The notes: generated by a model not told the origin, from the letters alone. A stretch of 9,401 nt of DNA from JAFDWI01 sp964595905 (GCA_964595905.1 CAZQSU010000105.1:1-9401), one strand, 5' to 3'. Counted from the stretch's first letter, positions 1-7,887 are shown. Numbers and translations: made by a program.

Positions 1-255
1 GGCCAGTTCGGGACGCGCGACTTCCACCGGTACCCGTGGTACCCGCCGATCCCGCGCTTCGACGCCTCCGATCCGCTCCACGCGGAACTCGTCGACCTCG
101 CTCGCCGAGCAGAGACGGCCGCCGCTGAGATCGATCGTTCCGGCGCGTTCCAGACCGTGCGCAAGCACATCCGCGCCCGTCTCGACGAAACCGGCATCGC
201 GGCCGCCCTCGATGCCGAGGTCGACCGCCTTCTGACGCAACCGGATCGAGTGTGA
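1..255 (+). CDS. C-terminal fragment, possibly DNA methyltransferase/restriction enzyme
   Basis: The frame is open from the first base to a TGA at 253–255, giving the last 84 residues of a protein whose start lies outside the window. Near the beginning is an FGTRDFHRYPWYPPIPRFD segment, followed by DPLHAELVDLA and a charged, probably helical tail. From memory, an FGTR…PIPRFD…DPLH..L…A pattern resembles the extreme C-terminus of large Eco57I-like or N6-adenine DNA methyltransferase/restriction proteins. No catalytic motif is present in this fragment, so the product name is tentative. The reading frame is well supported by its length, codon use and lack of an alternative gene. It converges on the minus-strand BY-kinase gene with 123 bases between the two stops. 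Confidence 0.6.
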   Translation, partial: GQFGTRDFHRYPWYPPIPRFDASDPLHAELVDLARRAETAAAEIDRSGAFQTVRKHIRARLDETGIAAALDAEVDRLLTQPDRV

Positions 256-378
256 GCCGGACGCCCGCGGGCGCCTCGGGCCGGCCGATCCTGGCCCTGG
301 CTGCGCCGCCGACGAGATCCCTTCCGCCCTCCGGCGTCCCACGAGTGGGTGGCCGCAGCGGGACCGATGGCGAACCCG
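256..378. other. Convergent intergenic region with GC-rich palindrome
   Basis: This is the gap between two convergent genes. Seven bases after the plus-strand stop there is a 12-bp perfect palindrome, CGCCCGCGGGCG (262–273). Further on, GGGCC and GGCCC arms could form another short stem. There is no T-run after either, so a bidirectional terminator is possible but weakly supported. I see no gene here. Confidence 0.3.
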
Positions 379-2169
379 TCAGCTGCGAGACGCACTCTCG
401 GATCGTTCGACCGCCGGAGCGGCCTCCGGGTCCGAGCGCGGTCGACCGGTCGCCGGGGCCGCGTCGGGATCGGTCCGGCGGTCGTAGTAGTACGAGTACA
501 CGTCGGTCCGGTCGACGTCGCAGTCGTTCAGCACGACGCCGGCCACATCCGCGCGCAACCGTTGGAGCTGATTCGCCACCCGGCGGGCGACCCTGCGACG
601 GGTCTGACCGGCACGCACCACGACCACCACAAGATCGGCGACTCCCAACAGATCGGCCGCGTCGTTGGTCGTGAGAATCGGCGGTGTGTCGAGTACCACG
701 AGGTCAAAAGAGGTTCGCCAGGTGTGGATGAGTTCCTCGACGGCATCGACGGCGGCATCGGGTTGATGGGCGTGGACCGGACCGGCCAGATACGACAGTT
801 CCGGCAGCGGCGTGAGCCGTGGACCGTCCGGTGCCACCGGATCCGGTGTCGGATGCAGTCGATGGTGCAGGCGCGGTCGACGGAAATCGCCGTCGATGGC
901 CAGGGTCCGGGTCCCCGAAGCTGCGAACGTGGCGGCCAGGTGCGCGGCGACGGTCGTCTTGCCTTCCGCCGGCGACGGCGAGGTCACCAGCACCACCGGG
1001 GCGCGCCCGTCGGAGAAGCTCCGGTCGCGCAGCACCAGCTCGAGCGCCGTACGGATTGACCGGAACCGCTCGACGAGCGGCATCATCGCCTCGTCGTCGA
1101 TGATCGTCACACCGCGACGGGCCTGTGCCGAGTCGAGGCGCGGAATCTCGGCGAGTACGGGCAGGCCGGTGATCCGCTCGGCATCGTCACGATTGCGAAT
1201 GCGGTCGTCCCACGCCTCGACCAGCACGGCGAGTGCGGCACCGACGATCAGGCCGAGCAACAGTCCCAAGGGGATGCGCCACGGTTTGGCCGGGGGCCAG
1301 CTCTGCGACAGGTCGGTCTCGTCGAAGTCCGGTCCCTCCTGGCGTTGCTTCTGGGTCTGAAGCGAACTCTGGGCGTTCTCGTTCTGGTCGACGCGGTAGG
1401 CGAAACCCTGCGAGTTGATCTGGATCGCCCGGGCCGGTTGCTGGACCTCGAGCGTCGGCGCGTCGGGAACCGACGCGAGTGCCGCGAGCTGATCCTGCAG
1501 CGTGGAGATGCGGGACTGCACGTCGATGATCTGGCGCCGGAGGTCGTCGACGTTCGCCGGGGCAGCGGCGATCTGGGCATCGAGACGTGCACGCTGGCTC
1601 TGGAGCCCACGCAACGAGGTCTCGAGTCGTGCGCGGGACGAGGCGGCGACGTCGTCCTGTCCGGTGTGGTCGATCGTCAGTTGCGCGGCGTGGGTGGCCA
1701 TGGCCTCGGCGAGCCGGGGCGACGTCGCCAGCGCGGTGATCCCCAGGGCCGGGTAGGCGGTGTCGGTGTTTCGATCCGCGCTCAATCGGCGAGCCACGGT
1801 GTCCGCCGAGACTCCGAACTTCTTCGCCACCGCATCGGTGAGCTGCACCGACTGGGCGTAGCGGAGCGCCGTCGGCAGCGGCGACCCGATGGACATCGCC
1901 TGGACGGCCGGGTCGACGGTGGCGGTCGAGGTGTCGAGCGCCACGAGGGTCGTGGTCGCCTTGTAGTACTTCGTCCCCGAGCCCGGTGCCGGCACCGCGA
2001 TCGTCCAGGCCACCCCGAGGGCCAGACCGAACACCAGGCCCAGCGCGACCACGTGCGCGCGGCGGCGGAACAGCGAGATGAACGTGTGCAGGACGTTGTC
2101 GACCCCGTCGTCTGCAGGCAGCGGCCGATCACCGGCGACCGACGTCCGGCCGATCCGAGGCTCAGGCAA
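379..2169 (-). CDS. Wzz-domain/BY-kinase polysaccharide tyrosine autokinase
   Basis: A 596-residue inner-membrane regulator of exopolysaccharide or capsule chain length and export, combining a Wzz-like chain-length domain with a cytoplasmic bacterial tyrosine kinase. The first membrane helix is at about residues 39–60, after an RRR stop-transfer signal. A long extracytoplasmic region with predicted coiled coil follows (about 175–235), then the second helix (about 299–317). The kinase domain shows a Walker A segment SPAEGKTT (399–406), Walker A' LAIDGDFR (423–430) and Walker B FDLVVLDTPP (488–497). The tail carries the expected autophosphorylation cluster YSYYYD (558–563) and ends in a disordered Pro/Ala/Arg stretch. 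The start is TTG. An in-frame stop lies upstream, and no ATG or GTG occurs before the first membrane helix. No strong ribosome site is visible; AAGGA lies 14 bases upstream, which is far. Glycosyltransferase, Wzx and Wzy genes are not in view. The family call is firm; the polymer it controls is unknown. Confidence 0.93.
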   Translation of the reverse strand: MPEPRIGRTSVAGDRPLPADDGVDNVLHTFISLFRRRAHVVALGLVFGLALGVAWTIAVPAPGSGTKYYKATTTLVALDTSTATVDPAVQAMSIGSPLPTALRYAQSVQLTDAVAKKFGVSADTVARRLSADRNTDTAYPALGITALATSPRLAEAMATHAAQLTIDHTGQDDVAASSRARLETSLRGLQSQRARLDAQIAAAPANVDDLRRQIIDVQSRISTLQDQLAALASVPDAPTLEVQQPARAIQINSQGFAYRVDQNENAQSSLQTQKQRQEGPDFDETDLSQSWPPAKPWRIPLGLLLGLIVGAALAVLVEAWDDRIRNRDDAERITGLPVLAEIPRLDSAQARRGVTIIDDEAMMPLVERFRSIRTALELVLRDRSFSDGRAPVVLVTSPSPAEGKTTVAAHLAATFAASGTRTLAIDGDFRRPRLHHRLHPTPDPVAPDGPRLTPLPELSYLAGPVHAHQPDAAVDAVEELIHTWRTSFDLVVLDTPPILTTNDAADLLGVADLVVVVVRAGQTRRRVARRVANQLQRLRADVAGVVLNDCDVDRTDVYSYYYDRRTDPDAAPATGRPRSDPEAAPAVERSESASRS

Positions 2170-2267
2170 GGCGACGCACCGGATCCTTTGCCGGGTCGAC
2201 GGTGACGAACCGAGGGTGACGACGATTCACGGACAGCAGGATATGCGGCGTACGGGCGTGTGCCGAT
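2170..2267 (-). other. Intergenic leader between Kelch and BY-kinase genes
   Basis: A 98-base gap between two co-oriented genes. On the minus strand it contains a possible -10 hexamer, TATCCT (2243–2238), with no convincing -35. It also contains a direct repeat TCGTCACC (2222–2215 and 2208–2201), 14 bases apart start to start, which could be a regulator site. The BY-kinase may therefore have its own promoter, or may be read through from the Kelch gene. Evidence for either is weak. Confidence 0.25.
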
Positions 2268-3305
2268 TCAGGCCCAGATCCACGTGTCGGCAGCCTGGAA
2301 GAACGAGTTCCCGCCGCCGAACCGGACCGCTCCACCGGCCGGGTCGGTCGCCATCGCGGCGCGCTCGACCGCGTAGACCTGCGTGGCAGGGTGCCGCTCG
2401 ATCCAGCCGGTCCCGTCCCAGGTCCAGGTGTCCCACAGATAGCCGGCGATGTTCATACCGCCGCACAGCACGACCTCGCCCGAGGCATCGGCGGCCATGA
2501 CGTGCTCGTCGCGTGCCGCGGGTGGACTCGCCTGGGTGTGCTCGGTCCACTGCGCGCCGTCCCAGATCCACGTGTCACCGAGATGGCCCGAATCACCGTA
2601 GCCGCCGAACAGCACGACGTTCCCGTCACCGTCGGTCGCCATCTTGTGCTGGGCGCGAGGCGACGGCGCCGGCGACACCGACTTGGCACTCCAACTGCTC
2701 CCGTTCCAGACCCAGGTGTCGTTCAGGTAACTCCCGCCGGTGCGGCCACCGAACAGCACGACGTTACCCGACGAGTCGTTCGCCATCGCATGGGAGTAGC
2801 GAACCCCGGGCTTCGGGTTCGGGGTCGCCGACGCCCACGTCGTGCCGTTCCACAGCCACATGTCGCCCGAGGCGTCGGTGAAGTCGAAGCCGCCGAACAA
2901 CACGACGTTGCCCGCCGGATCGAGCGCCATCGCGTGGAAGTACCGGGCCGTCGGCGACGAGCCGGGATACCGCAGGGCCCAGGTGGTCCCGTTCCAGATC
3001 CAGGTGTCACCGAGGTAGAACGTGTCCCAGCCGCCGTACAACACGACGTTGCCGTCGACGTCGTTCGCCATGGCGTGCCCGTACCGGCCCGTCGCCGAGT
3101 CCACCGGGAACTGCTCGGTCCAGGTGGGCCCGGGTTCGCTTCCGGCGGCGAACGCGGCCTTGGCCGTCAGCACCCGAGGGGCGGTCCACGCCACGCCACC
3201 GGCGGCAACCCCCAGACCGAGCCCTTTGACGAACCGCCGTCGATCGACGCCCGTGGTGACGCGCGCGTCCGGTGTCGTGTCTCGTGAGGTGCCCTCTGGT
3301 TGCAT
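2268..3305 (-). CDS. Tat-exported Kelch-type six-bladed propeller protein
   Basis: A 345-residue secreted protein. The N-terminus has a twin-arginine motif, DRRRFVKG (21–28), then a Gly/Ala-rich hydrophobic stretch (29–40). An A-x-A-like site, AFA|AGS, suggests cleavage after about residue 53. The mature part consists of six repeats. Each contains an H.MA.D..GNVVLFGG core followed by a DTWIWNGTTW-like strand pair. The GG pairs fall at residues 91, 138, 186, 234, 282 and 330, a period of 47–48 residues. This is the hallmark of a Kelch/galactose-oxidase-like propeller. The last DTWIWA strand probably pairs with the early TWTEQFP strand to close the ring. The sixth copy is the most divergent (AVRFGG). 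No catalytic residues can be assigned, so a binding or adhesion role is only a guess. The ATG at 3305 follows AAGGGCGACG, a reasonable ribosome site. It lies upstream of the BY-kinase gene and beside a relic with a similar signal peptide. Confidence 0.88.
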   Translation of the reverse strand: MQPEGTSRDTTPDARVTTGVDRRRFVKGLGLGVAAGGVAWTAPRVLTAKAAFAAGSEPGPTWTEQFPVDSATGRYGHAMANDVDGNVVLYGGWDTFYLGDTWIWNGTTWALRYPGSSPTARYFHAMALDPAGNVVLFGGFDFTDASGDMWLWNGTTWASATPNPKPGVRYSHAMANDSSGNVVLFGGRTGGSYLNDTWVWNGSSWSAKSVSPAPSPRAQHKMATDGDGNVVLFGGYGDSGHLGDTWIWDGAQWTEHTQASPPAARDEHVMAADASGEVVLCGGMNIAGYLWDTWTWDGTGWIERHPATQVYAVERAAMATDPAGGAVRFGGGNSFFQAADTWIWA

Positions 3306-3472
3306 CGTCGCCCTTGCTTTCGAATAGCCGTTCGATGGAACAGTAGATCAACGAGAGCACGTGGCTGATCACCGTATCTACTCACGATGCATCAGAGGGG
3401 TCGACGATCATCGTTCAGGCGGCCCTCCATCGGCGCCGTGCCGTGGAGGACGCGACGGATGCCGATGGCCGG
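3306..3472 (-). promoter_or_regulatory. Upstream region of the Kelch gene
   Basis: 167 bases between the short remnant ORF and the Kelch start. It is noticeably less GC-rich than the rest of the window over about 3310–3400, as expected for a promoter. Small palindromes occur: GATGCATC (3386–3393), CTGATCAC (3365–3372) and ACGATCATCGT (3404–3414). On the minus strand, TTGATC followed 19 bases later by TATTCG is a possible but poorly spaced promoter. No continuation of the truncated upstream gene was recognisable in any of the three minus-strand frames. Confidence 0.35.
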
Positions 3473-3634
3473 TCAGGCTTCCGACACCTGCCGGTCCGTC
3501 CACACCAGGCCGCCGGCCGCCGCACCGGGCCCCGCTCGCTCGATGAATTGGCGCCGGTCCACGACCCCGGCGGTCGACCCCGCCCGTTCCGAAGTTCTCG
3601 AAGCGGCTTCCTCAGGCGCGCCCGAGGCTTGCAT
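3473..3634 (-). pseudogene. Truncated Tat-signal gene remnant, paralogous to the Kelch leader
   Basis: A 53-codon ORF with ATG at 3634, preceded by AGGGGG at a spacing of 5 bases. The peptide has a polar N-region, then VDRRQFIERAGPGAAAGG, then LVWTDRQV, and stops. This parallels the Kelch protein leader, VDRRRFVKGLGLGVAAGG followed by VAWTAPRV. The start contexts also match (GGGGACGACATGCAA here, GGGCGACGATGCAA there). Only the signal-peptide part is present: the stop comes before a cleavage site or any mature domain, and the hydrophobic core is weakened by Glu and Pro. I read it as a relic of a duplicated exported-protein gene. A longer ORF in the same frame can be opened from 3808, but the ribosome site and the paralogy favour 3634. 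Expression as a small protein cannot be excluded. Confidence 0.55.
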
Positions 3635-3814
3635 GTCGTCCCCCTGTTCACGTGACGGTCGCCGGAGACCATAGCCGGACCCCGGCTCGACGGCGCCCAT
3701 GCCGGTGAGCGACCGTCCGGTACGGTGGGACGGCAGCGGCGTGCCGACCCGAAAGCGTTTCGCCACGTGACGACCGACGTGGGCGATCGCGCCGACGTCG
3801 GCCCACATCCGGGC
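3635..3814 (-). other. Intergenic region between thiolase operon and remnant gene
   Basis: 180 bases with no convincing gene. Near the operon end it holds GC-rich inverted repeats (see terminator entry) and a small hairpin CGAAA-gcg-TTTCG (3750–3762). A TATGGT hexamer on the minus strand near 3675 could be the -10 of the truncated gene, without a clear -35. Confidence 0.3.
3779..3806 (-). terminator. Candidate terminator hairpin after the thiolase operon
   Basis: Arms GTGGGC (3779–3784) and GCCCAC (3801–3806) enclose 16 bases, which overlap a 12-bp palindrome GCCGACGTCGGC (3791–3802). The structure begins 9 bases after the stop of the last operon gene. There is no T-run, which is common in high-GC actinobacteria, so termination is plausible but not shown. 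Confidence 0.25.
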
Positions 3815-4971
<1,157 letters not shown>

Positions 4972-4975
<4 letters not shown>

Positions 4976-6039
4976 GAGCGGTCTCCTTCCAGGACGGCGA
5001 CGAGATTCTGTTGCAGGGCCGGCCCCTGCGTGGCGTGGGCGACCATCCGCTGCGCATCGCCCGCGGCGATCTGCCAGGCGGCTTCACCGAGGCGGATCAA
5101 CCCGGCGGTGAGCATGGGGTTGGCGGCCAGCGCCCCACCCGAGCGGTTGACCACGGCATCTTGGGGTACGGCCATCGCCCGGCGCAGCAGCAACTCCTCG
5201 TGGGTGAACGGGGCGTGCAGTTCCCAGGCGTCGACGGGGGCGTCGCCGACGCCGGCGTGGTGCGCGGCGAGTCGGGCGGAGGGCACGTCGGTCAGGTCGC
5301 GCACCCCGAGCGCCATCGGGTCGATGCGGTGGTCGATGCCCCGGATCCAGACCGGATGCTCCGACAACTCCCGGGCCCGGTCCCCCGCCGCGAGCACGAT
5401 GGCCGCGGCACCGTCGGAGATCGGCGGGCAGTCCGAGCGGCGCAGCGCCCCGACGAAGTCGGGTTCGGCCGCGACCTCGTCAACGGGTCGGTCCCAGCGG
5501 AGCTGGGCGTACTCGTTGTTGGCCAGCGCGTCGCGGCGACTGCGGGCCGCGACCTCGGCCATGCCCTCGCGGGTGACCACGCCGGCGTCGATGGCCGCCG
5601 ATGCGGCGAGCGCGGCGAGCGAGACCGAGTCGAGCCACAGCGGTCCGACGGCGTACGGGTCGAGCTGGCGCGACAGCACCTTGGGCAGATCGCCCGAGGA
5701 GGCCTTGGAGTACGAGTACACGAAGGCGGTGTCGATGGCGCCGGTCTGGATCTTCACCCATGCCTCGTAGAGGGCCCAGGCGCCGTCCATCTCGACGTGG
5801 GATTCCTGGATCGGCGGCCACGGCCCGACCCCGTCGAGGGTGGAGACGAACGAGAAGGCGTTACCGGCCAGGTAGTCGGTCGATCCCGAACAGGTGAACC
5901 CGATGTCGGCGATCTCGAGGCCGACCTGGTCGAGGGCGGCCCGGGTGACGGGCATGAGCATCTCGACCTCGTTGAGGTCCTCGACGGCACGGGTGTGGTG
6001 CGACTGGGCGAACGAGACGATCGCCACCTCACGCATCAC
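4972..6039 (-). CDS. Thiolase-fold lipid-transfer protein, Ltp4-like
   Basis: A 355-residue thiolase-superfamily protein, close in length to M. tuberculosis Ltp4 (Rv3522, about 354 residues) and in the same position relative to its neighbours. It begins REVAIVSFAQS. The nucleophile region reads HVEMDGAWALYEAW (81–94) with no catalytic Cys. NRSGGALAANP (298–308) replaces the usual N..GG…GHP, and HATQGPALQQN (335–345) replaces the C-terminal Cys-Gly motif. It is thus a non-thiolytic family member and probably forms a heteromer with the Ltp3-like protein and the OB-fold partners. The start is GTG (6039) followed directly by ATG (6036). AGGAGG lies 6 bases before the GTG and 9 before the ATG, so either may be used; the GTG overlaps the upstream stop by 4 bp. 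A role in CoA-thioester side-chain cleavage is inferred from family and context. Confidence 0.9.
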
Positions 6040-6617
6040 CGCTCACCTCCTTCGCCGGCCGGTCCCCAGGAGGTCACGTGGCCCGCTTCGTCGACGACCG
6101 CATCAGGACGGTCGAGCGGGCGGAAGTACTTGATCGACTCCAGCGTCGGTTGCAGTTCGTCGTCGTCGACCCAGACCGGTTCGAGCCACTGGCCGATCCG
6201 TACCTCGTCGGGGTTGGCCTCCTGGACGAGGTGCATGAGGAACATGTCGGCGCCTTCCAGTTGGATCAGCCCGCCCACGTAGGGGATCTCCATCACCGAA
6301 CCGTGGAAGGCGACGTTCACGACGCAGTACGACACCAGCACTCCGGGGCCGGCCAGCTCGACGATCTCGGAAGTGGGAACACCGTGGCTGGGGCAGGCAC
6401 CCCGCGACGGGACGTAGACCTTGTGACAGATCGGGCAGGCCTCGCCGAGGATCTTGTGCTCGAGGATGCCGCGCAGGAACGTGGTGGTCGCCCGGCCGGC
6501 GGTGAAGTCGTAGTCGAGGCGGGCCGGGGTGGCGAGCCGTTCGACGGGGTCGACGCCGGCGAGCGCGTCGGGCAGGGTGATCGTCGGGGTCTCGGGGATC
6601 GGTGCTGGTGCGGTCAC
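6036..6617 (-). CDS. Zn-ribbon OB-fold protein (DUF35), C-terminal Rv3521-like half
   Basis: A 193-residue DUF35/ChsH2-type accessory protein. After a variable N-terminus comes a helix, TTTFLRGILEHKILGEA (44–60). A zinc ribbon follows: C61-P-I-C64, then VYVPSRGAC75-P-S-H78. The OB-fold comes next (about 84–166), containing GVLVSYCVVNVAFHG and PYVGGLIQLEGADMFLMHLV. The fourth zinc ligand is His rather than Cys. Proteins of this family bind thiolase-fold or hydratase partners in steroid side-chain degradation and are often needed for activity or CoA-substrate binding. M. tuberculosis Rv3521 is a single protein of about 303 residues in this position; here its equivalent appears as two genes. The start is GTG with GAGGAG 5 bases upstream, overlapping the preceding stop as GTGA. 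Confidence 0.88.
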   Translation of the reverse strand: MTAPAPIPETPTITLPDALAGVDPVERLATPARLDYDFTAGRATTTFLRGILEHKILGEACPICHKVYVPSRGACPSHGVPTSEIVELAGPGVLVSYCVVNVAFHGSVMEIPYVGGLIQLEGADMFLMHLVQEANPDEVRIGQWLEPVWVDDDELQPTLESIKYFRPLDRPDAVVDEAGHVTSWGPAGEGGER

Positions 6618-7090
6618 GACGTCTCCTCGCCCGACTCGACGATGAAGTACTCGATGTCACCGATCTCGCCGACGGTCTCGTCACGCCAGTGCGGCGTGAC
6701 GCGGCTTCCGACGGTGACGGCGTCGGGCCCGGCGGCATCGACGACGTGGACCATGGCGGTGTCGGCACCGTCGGGTCGGATCAACGCCCAGGCGAAGGGG
6801 CGGTCGAGGGGGTGTTCGTCACGGGGATCGGCGACCCAGGCACACGCGGTGACGGTTCCGGCCGGGCCGACGACGACCAGCTCGGTGAGGTCCTCGGCGG
6901 TGATCGGGTCGTACTCGACGGGCGGGATGATGACCCGACCGTCCGCGCCGGTGATCCCGACGAGGGTGCGTTCCCGCAGGCCGGTGAGGAACGCTCCGAT
7001 CACCGGCCCGGTGGTGCGCACGAACGGATACTCGATCACCAGCGGTGCACGGAGCACGTCGGTGGTCGCTTGGTCCCCGGTAGTCGACAC
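6614..7090 (-). CDS. DUF35-like OB-fold protein without zinc ribbon, N-terminal Rv3521-like half
   Basis: A 158-residue protein with the DUF35 layout. A helix, GPVIGAFLTGLRERTLVG (28–45), is followed by GADGRVIIPPVEYDP (48–62) where zinc-ribbon relatives carry CxxCG.VYVPP. All zinc cysteines are thus missing, although the loop is conserved in shape. The OB-fold follows: GTVTACAWV (78–86), HPLDRPFAWALIRPDGADTA (93–112), and VHVVDA. It is the first gene of the four-gene operon and probably pairs with the zinc-ribbon protein encoded next. The GTG start at 7090 is fixed by an in-frame TGA two codons upstream. No Shine-Dalgarno sequence is present, and the start lies 9 bases from the operator palindrome, so the leader is very short. 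A GTG at codon 12 is a less likely alternative. Confidence 0.82.
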   Translation of the reverse strand: MSTTGDQATTDVLRAPLVIEYPFVRTTGPVIGAFLTGLRERTLVGITGADGRVIIPPVEYDPITAEDLTELVVVGPAGTVTACAWVADPRDEHPLDRPFAWALIRPDGADTAMVHVVDAAGPDAVTVGSRVTPHWRDETVGEIGDIEYFIVESGEETS

Positions 7091-7099
7091 GGCTCATGA

Positions 7100-7119
7100 A
7101 ACTAGAACAGATTCTAGTT
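7100..7119 (-). promoter_or_regulatory. KstR-like operator overlapping the thiolase operon promoter
   Basis: AACTAGAACAGATTCTAGTT is a perfect inverted repeat with 8-bp arms and a 4-base centre, 9 bases upstream of the first operon gene. Its core, TAGAACAGATTCTA, fits the published KstR consensus TnnAACnnGTTnnA except for one base (ATT instead of GTT). KstR is the TetR-family repressor of cholesterol catabolism in mycobacteria and rhodococci. On the minus strand the repeat also contains TAGAAT (7116–7111), a good -10 hexamer. It would place the start of transcription about 13 bases before the GTG, so a bound repressor would block the polymerase. The palindrome is seen directly; the regulator's identity is inferred. 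Confidence 0.7.
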
Positions 7120-7149
7120 CCGATCCACAATCGTCTCGCCGGACACGCT

Positions 7150-7171
7150 GGGCCCGCCGGCTGTCGGGCCC
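7150..7171 (-). terminator. Candidate terminator hairpin after vapC
   Basis: GGGCCCG (7150–7156) and CGGGCCC (7165–7171) form a perfect 7-bp GC stem with an 8-base loop, about 46 bases past the vapC stop and before the operator of the next operon. No T-run follows, so it is a weak candidate that fits its position. Confidence 0.3.
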
Positions 7172-7217
7172 CGGTCCCAACGGTGTGCGCGGGACCGAAG
7201 CGACCGCCAGACCGAGG

Positions 7218-7631
7218 TCAGCGGTTGAACGGGTTGGCGATGCGGACACCTTCGATGACCTGGCCGTCGTTCAGGTCTTCGGTCCACAACGTGGAACAAC
7301 CGAGCTCAGACGCGCTCCGGACGATCATCGCGTCCCAGAACGAGAGCTGTCGCTCCTCGCTGATCGATGACGCGGCGATCACGTCGTCCGCGGTCGGAAC
7401 GTGCGTTCTCCATAGAGACAGGCTCCTGACCCGGTCGCGACCTTCTGCCGGAGAGAGCGGCTGCGCGATCTTGGCGACAGCATTGACGTAGAACTCCTGG
7501 AGGACCTGGACACTCAACGCTCCCGTCCGGGCACGACCGAGCCTCGACACCAGCGTCAGCGCGGCGGTAGAACGCTCACCGGCGGAAACGTCGTACGCGT
7601 AGAGGAACACGTTGGTGTCGACGAACTCCAT
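7218..7631 (-). CDS. vapC: VapC-family PIN-domain toxin
   Basis: A 137-residue PIN-domain ribonuclease, the toxin of a type II toxin–antitoxin pair. The expected acidic residues are visible: D5 in FVDTNVFLYAYD, E46 in VLQEFYVN, D100 in SFWDAMIV, and D119 in LWTEDLNDG. These would coordinate Mg2+ for RNA cleavage, and all appear intact, so the toxin is probably functional. The ATG at 7631 lies 6 bases after the antitoxin stop, with no clear ribosome site, suggesting translational coupling. VapC toxins typically cut tRNA or rRNA; the target here cannot be read from sequence. Confidence 0.93.
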   Translation of the reverse strand: MEFVDTNVFLYAYDVSAGERSTAALTLVSRLGRARTGALSVQVLQEFYVNAVAKIAQPLSPAEGRDRVRSLSLWRTHVPTADDVIAASSISEERQLSFWDAMIVRSASELGCSTLWTEDLNDGQVIEGVRIANPFNR

Positions 7632-7637
7632 GTCACG

Positions 7638-7874
7638 TCAGCGCTGGTGAAGTTCGTCGCGAGATACGGGACGATCACCGATCCGAAGTCGACCCTGTGC
7701 CATGAAGGCCTCCTCGCTGCGCCACGCCTCCTCGTACGTCTCGTCGGCACCAAGAGTCTGTGACAGCAACTCGCCGACGAGCGCGGACATCGACGTGTCA
7801 CGTTCGGCCGCCAAGACCCTGGCGCGCCGAACCAGGTCGACGGGAAGCGACAGCGTGACATTTCTCGTTGACAC
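7638..7874 (-). CDS. vapB: VapB-family ribbon-helix-helix antitoxin
   Basis: A 78-residue antitoxin. The N-terminal part (about 4–41) fits a CopG/ribbon-helix-helix DNA-binding fold: a VTLSLP strand, then helices DLVRRARVLAAERD and SMSALVGELLSQTL. The C-terminal tail (about 44–78), with EEAWRSEEAF, would wrap the toxin. The start is GTG at 7874. A TACACT -10 hexamer ends 7 bases before it and no ribosome site is seen, so the transcript is probably leaderless. Such antitoxins usually repress their own operon; a short imperfect ACAC/GTGT repeat spans the start region. Confidence 0.88.
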   Translation of the reverse strand: MSTRNVTLSLPVDLVRRARVLAAERDTSMSALVGELLSQTLGADETYEEAWRSEEAFMAQGRLRIGDRPVSRDELHQR

Positions 7875-7881
7875 GTAATCC

Positions 7882-7887
7882 AGTGTA
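7882..7887 (-). promoter_or_regulatory. Candidate -10 box of vapBC (leaderless start)
   Basis: TACACT on the minus strand matches TAnnnT and sits exactly 7 bases before the vapB GTG, placing the transcript start at or next to the start codon. No good -35 box was seen. Confidence 0.4.

Noticed and set aside
1345..2205. Long plus-strand open frame opposite the BY-kinase gene
   Set aside because: It is antisense to a gene with clear Walker motifs and tyrosine tail. Its translation is Arg/Gly-rich low-complexity sequence typical of a GC-rich shadow frame.
2391..3287. Plus-strand frame with repeated AEQHDV-like units opposite the Kelch gene
   Set aside because: The periodicity is simply the antisense reading of the 48-residue Kelch repeats.
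2268..3305. Regular 141–144-base repetition considered as a CRISPR or satellite array
   Set aside because: The repeat is coding, in frame, and diverged at the DNA level as expected for propeller blades; there are no short identical repeats with unique spacers.
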